This document shows, piece after piece, positions 60,924 through 64,000 of a DNA stretch of 64,000 nt. Below the pieces are notes generated by a model. That model ran no database searches. It was not told where the DNA came from and saw only the letters and a list, made by a program, of their open reading frames with translations. Position 1 is the first letter of the stretch. Each line of letters starts with the position of its first letter. Location: NCBI RefSeq assembly GCF_005146945.1, contig NZ_SWMS01000025.1, positions 34,717-98,716 on the forward strand. The letters are read 5' to 3'. The position numbers and the translations under genes are program-made. Origin of the DNA: Prauserella endophytica (lineage in GTDB: Bacteria > Actinomycetota > Actinomycetes > Mycobacteriales > Pseudonocardiaceae).

Positions 60924-61703
60924 TCAGCCCCTGTCCGGGGCGCCGAGCTGCTTGCTGATCTCCCGCGCGGCCTCGACGATCACGGGCAGCGTCTCCGCCT
61001 CGATGTCGGCCACGCTCAGCTCCCCTGCGGGCACCGACATGCTCAGCGACGCGATGGCGCGGCCCCCCGAGTCGAGCACCGGCGCGGAGAACGAGCGCAC
61101 ACCCTCCTCGAACTCCTGGTCCACCAGCGCCCAGCCCTGCGTGCGCACCTCCCGCAGGATCTCGCGCAGCCGGTCCGGGTCGGTCACCGTCCGCGCGGTG
61201 ATCCTCGGAAACGGCGCGTGGTGCAGGAACTCCTCGATCTCGTGTCCGGGCAGCCAGGCCAGCAGCACGCGGCCCATCGACGTCGCGAACGCGGGCAGCC
61301 GCGTACCCGTGGTGAGCGTGTGCCGCATGACGCGGCGGGAGGGCACACGGGTCAGGAACACCGCGTCCTCGCCGTCGAGCGCAGCCAGCGAGCACGTGTG
61401 CCCCGTGACCTTGGTGACGTCCTCCATGTAGGGCTGGGCCACCTCGGTCAGGTTGAGCGAAGACAGGTAGGCGTTGCCCAGTGCGAGGACGTGCGGCGTG
61501 AGCACGTACTGCCTGCCCTCGGTGCGGACGTAGCCCAGCCGCTCCAGCGTGAGCACGAGGCGCCGCACGGTCGGGCGGGAAAGGCCGGTCAGCTCGGAAA
61601 GCTCGCCGAGGGTCAGCCTGGGGCGGCGGTCCGAGAAGGCGAGGATCACTGAGAGACCGCGTTCGAGCGACTGGACGTAGTCCTTCTCGTCGGGCGACTT
61701 CAT
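60924..61703 (-). CDS. IclR-family regulator of the aromatic degradation operon
   Basis: The 259-residue protein has the IclR winged helix (LTLGELSELTGLSRPTVRRLVLTLERLGY at about 30-58) and the effector domain with GTRLPAFATSMGRVLLA and SMSVPAGE, as in PcaR/PobR/CatR regulators of beta-ketoadipate genes. It overlaps catB in ATGA and is co-transcribed with the genes it likely controls. Confidence 0.88.
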   Translation of the reverse strand: MKSPDEKDYVQSLERGLSVILAFSDRRPRLTLGELSELTGLSRPTVRRLVLTLERLGYVRTEGRQYVLTPHVLALGNAYLSSLNLTEVAQPYMEDVTKVTGHTCSLAALDGEDAVFLTRVPSRRVMRHTLTTGTRLPAFATSMGRVLLAWLPGHEIEEFLHHAPFPRITARTVTDPDRLREILREVRTQGWALVDQEFEEGVRSFSAPVLDSGGRAIASLSMSVPAGELSVADIEAETLPVIVEAAREISKQLGAPDRG

Positions 61704-62818
61704 CGGGCGAACCTGCCCAGTTTCTCCTCGTCGATCGTCACGCCGAGACCCGGCCCGCTCGGCACGCGCAACGCGCCGTCGGCGTACGTCAGCGGGTCGG
61801 TGACCAGGTCCTCGGCGAGCAACAACGGGCCGAACAGCTCACAGCCGAACGTGACGCCCCTGATGGCCGCGTAGGCGTGTGCCGCCGCGGCGGTGCCGAT
61901 GGAACTCTCGATGCTCGACCCGCCGTGGCAGGGCAGGCCCGCCGCCTCCGCGACCGCGGCGACCCTCCTCGTCGCCGACAGACCGCCGTGCTTGTGCACC
62001 TTCAGCGAGAAGATGTCCGCCGCCTCCTCGCCGACCAGCCGCAGGGCGTCGTGCGGGGTCAGCAGGCTCTCGTCGGCCATCACCGGGATCGTTAGCCGCG
62101 CGGCGAGCCTGCGCATCGCGTCGACGTTCCAGCCCGGCACCGGCTGCTCGACCAGGTCGACGCCGGCCTCCTCCAGCACGGGCAGCCAACGAGCCGACGT
62201 CGGCTCGTCCCACGCCGCGTTGAGGTCGACGCGCACGCTGGCCTTGTCGCCGAGCGCCCTGGCCACCGAGGCGACGCGCGCGGTGTCCGCGGCAGGGTCG
62301 AGCGCGCCCATCTTGAGCTTGAACGACGCGTGCAGGCCCGAGGAGAGCTTCTCCTCGGCCTCGGCGAACACCACCTCCGACTCCTCGGCGCCGAGCGCCC
62401 ACGTCACGGGAATCGACTCGCGGTACAGCCCGCCGAGCAGCTGGTACACCGGCACGCCGAGCGTCCTGCCCCACGCGTCGAAGATCGCCATCTCCAGCGC
62501 CGCCTTGGCGAAGGAGTTCCGCGCGGCCACGCGGTCGAGCCGGTCCATCAGGTAGTCCACGCGCGACACTTCGGCGCCGACGAGCTGCGGGGCGAGGTAC
62601 TCGTCGACCATCACCTTCATCGACTCGACACTCTCCCCGCCCCACCACGGTCCGCCGGGCACCACGGCCTCGCCGACCCCCTCGGCGCCGCCCTCGGTGC
62701 GCAGCCGCACCACCAGGTAGCTCTGCCTGGTCGCACTCATCGACTTGAACTTGTGCGGCCGGCGCAGCGGCAGGTCGACCACCACCGTGCGGACCGAAGC
62801 GATGGACAGCTCTCCCAT
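61700..62818 (-). CDS. catB: Muconate cycloisomerase
   Basis: The 372-residue enolase-superfamily enzyme has the catalytic lysine pair in SFKLKMGALDP near 167, metal ligands in RVDLNAAWDE, DLVEQPVPG and IPVMADESLL, and the second-side lysine in SLKVHKHGGL near 275. It turns cis,cis-muconate into muconolactone. Overlaps join it to catA and to the IclR gene. The muconolactone isomerase gene catC is not in the window. Confidence 0.9.
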   Translation of the reverse strand: MGELSIASVRTVVVDLPLRRPHKFKSMSATRQSYLVVRLRTEGGAEGVGEAVVPGGPWWGGESVESMKVMVDEYLAPQLVGAEVSRVDYLMDRLDRVAARNSFAKAALEMAIFDAWGRTLGVPVYQLLGGLYRESIPVTWALGAEESEVVFAEAEEKLSSGLHASFKLKMGALDPAADTARVASVARALGDKASVRVDLNAAWDEPTSARWLPVLEEAGVDLVEQPVPGWNVDAMRRLAARLTIPVMADESLLTPHDALRLVGEEAADIFSLKVHKHGGLSATRRVAAVAEAAGLPCHGGSSIESSIGTAAAAHAYAAIRGVTFGCELFGPLLLAEDLVTDPLTYADGALRVPSGPGLGVTIDEEKLGRFAR

Positions 62819-63597
62819 CACGCGGGATCCAGTGTGAAGTCGTACTCGGCCGCGTAGCGCCCGTCGCCGAGGTGGGCCAGCTCCAGCGTGAGCTCCGGCT
62901 TCACGGCGCTCGCGATGTCCTCGTCGACGTACTCGCCGCCCGCGAAGAACAGCTGGCTCGTCAGCGTCCGGCAACCCTGCGCGCGCACCATCATGTGCAG
63001 GTGTGCGGGCCGCCAGTGGTGCCAGCCCGCGGCCCTGATCAGCTGACCGGTCGGACCTTCCTTCGGGATCTCGTACGGCGCCGGGACAACCGTCGTGATC
63101 TCGAACCGGCCGTCCGCGCCGGTGGTGACGTTCGCGCGGAGGTTCCACTGTGGAGGGTCGGGGTGGAACTGCGAGTAGTAGCCGAGCGCGTCGGCCTGCC
63201 AGATGTCCACCACCGAGCCGGGGAGCGGGTTGCCGTCGAGGTCGCGGACGGTTCCGGTGAACACCAGCACGTCGCCCGGCTCGTCCGGCCGCTGCGGGAG
63301 CGTGGCCGGTGAGGACAGCTCGGGCGCGCCCGGGACGTAGTACGGGCCCTCGATGCACCCGGAGCTGCCCTGGCGCCGCTCGGAGGCGAGCTTCTCGATC
63401 GTGTGCTCGAAGAACACGTCGAGCAACAGCGGCCACTCGCCGGCCTCGCCGACCTTGATCAACCACGCCTTGGCCGCCTGGTACTCGGGGTAGGTCACCG
63501 AGTGCCGCACCAGCCGCTCGTTGATCACGCCGAAGATGTCGGCCACTACCTCCGCCGTGCGCTGCTGGGTGGGGTTCACCGCTGCGGTCGTTGTCAT
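62818..63597 (-). CDS. catA: Catechol 1,2-dioxygenase
   Basis: The 259-residue intradiol dioxygenase has an N-terminal helical linker domain and the catalytic barrel. Ligand regions are SGCIEGPYYVPGAP (iron tyrosine), GYYSQFHP (second tyrosine) and GWHHWRPAHLHMMV (two histidines). It cleaves catechol to cis,cis-muconate. The ATG follows GGAGGAGG, which lies in the last codons of the hydroxylase gene upstream. It is slightly shorter than proteobacterial CatA, as usual in actinobacteria. Confidence 0.92.
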   Translation of the reverse strand: MTTTAAVNPTQQRTAEVVADIFGVINERLVRHSVTYPEYQAAKAWLIKVGEAGEWPLLLDVFFEHTIEKLASERRQGSSGCIEGPYYVPGAPELSSPATLPQRPDEPGDVLVFTGTVRDLDGNPLPGSVVDIWQADALGYYSQFHPDPPQWNLRANVTTGADGRFEITTVVPAPYEIPKEGPTGQLIRAAGWHHWRPAHLHMMVRAQGCRTLTSQLFFAGGEYVDEDIASAVKPELTLELAHLGDGRYAAEYDFTLDPA

Positions 63598-63599
63598 GA

Positions 63600-64000
63600 C
63601 TACCTCCTCCGGAGGCTGACGTCGTCGGGATTGACGAGGTCTGGGGCGGTCCAGCCGTCGAGGTCGTACTCGGCCATGCACTGCTCGGCGAAGCCCTTCA
63701 TGGCGTCGGCCGCGCCGGACTGCTGGGCGGCGAAGAGCAGTTCGGCGCGCACGCCCTCGTGGTTGCCGGAGTAGTTGCGCTCGTAGAGCTCGTGGCGGCC
63801 GCCGAACTCACTGCCGATCGAGTCCCAGATCAGCTTCATCAGCTTCACGCGCTCGACGGCCTCCATGCCGTTGGAGCCGCGCACGTACTGGTCGAGATAC
63901 GGGCGGATCTCCGGGGACCGGAAGTCCATGGCGTGCGAGGGCAGGTAGATCAGCCCGCTGCCGAGGTCCTGCATGATGATCTCGCGCACGCGCGGGTAGC
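63600..64000 (-). CDS. HpaB-family flavin-dependent aromatic hydroxylase, C-terminal part
   Basis: About 133 residues are visible before the window edge; the frame is open beyond it, so the gene is cut. The sequence ([51 protein letters not shown]) matches the C-terminal domain of 4-hydroxyphenylacetate 3-hydroxylase-type oxygenases. With catA two bases downstream, a phenol hydroxylase that makes catechol, as in Rhodococcus PheA1, is the likely role. The partner flavin reductase is not seen. Confidence 0.85.
   Translation of the reverse strand, partial: YPRVREIIMQDLGSGLIYLPSHAMDFRSPEIRPYLDQYVRGSNGMEAVERVKLMKLIWDSIGSEFGGRHELYERNYSGNHEGVRAELLFAAQQSGAADAMKGFAEQCMAEYDLDGWTAPDLVNPDDVSLRRR

Overview
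The window is high-GC actinobacterial DNA, most likely from a Pseudonocardiaceae genus such as Saccharomonospora, Prauserella or Amycolatopsis. The evidence is the strong GC bias at third codon positions, frequent GTG starts, a glnX-glnH-pknG cluster, mycothiol- and F420-dependent enzyme families, and palindromic intergenic repeats. The genus is inferred; no rRNA gene is present.

Layout. 1-2.1 kb: start of pruA (minus strand) with a divergent PruC/PucR-type regulator. 2.1-4.6 kb: a BlaI-type repressor, an M56 membrane peptidase and three small membrane proteins, with two TACTAC-N5-GTAGTA dyads in front of the latter. 4.6-6.2 kb: a thioesterase and a fatty acid desaturase. 6.3-11.9 kb: acetoin dehydrogenase cluster acoX-acoA-acoB-acoC plus an AcoR-like regulator. 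12-16.9 kb: glnX-glnH-pknG, the amino-acid-sensing kinase module. 16.9-21.5 kb: minus-strand metallophosphoesterase, PaaI-type thioesterase, MHS transporter and L,D-transpeptidase, the last with a CRP-like site upstream. 21.5-24.2 kb: cold shock gene, two small unknown genes, a possible structured RNA and tRNA-Glu, tRNA-Asp and tRNA-Phe.

24.2-31.3 kb is a gene-poor, scarred region next to the tRNAs. It holds a lipoprotein, the tail of a tyrosine integrase fused to a headless maltose acetyltransferase, a frameshifted SulP transporter, an F420/PPOX protein, a mycothiol-dependent enzyme, a second scrap of an acetyltransferase and a lone PycTM-like membrane protein. It looks like an integration hotspot that has decayed.

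31.2-48.8 kb is an L-rhamnose locus: two LacI paralogues, an esterase, an ABC importer (ATPase, two permeases, binding lipoprotein), mutarotase, isomerase, a fused aldolase/dehydrogenase, a fucose/arabinose isomerase-like protein, rhamnulokinase and lutABC. Together these would take L-rhamnose to glycolytic DHAP and to pyruvate through L-lactaldehyde and L-lactate. Four TGAAACGTTTCA-like sites lie in its promoter regions.

48.9-55.6 kb: a VapBC toxin-antitoxin pair, a PAS-GGDEF-EAL protein, a lone ketosynthase with a foldable leader, an OsmC protein, and a TetR/F420-reductase pair sharing two operators. 55.7-60.8 kb: NAD-linked molybdenum formate dehydrogenase fdsGBAD. 60.9-64 kb: an aromatic degradation operon (HpaB-type hydroxylase, catA, catB, IclR regulator), cut by the window edge.

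Three families of intergenic palindromic repeats recur: a 23-bp GCAGTGAAGG family in gaps at 3.4, 6.2, 43.1 and 48.8 kb, a pair of facing 21-bp tandem arrays at 33.4-33.6 kb, and a nested hairpin at 55.7 kb.
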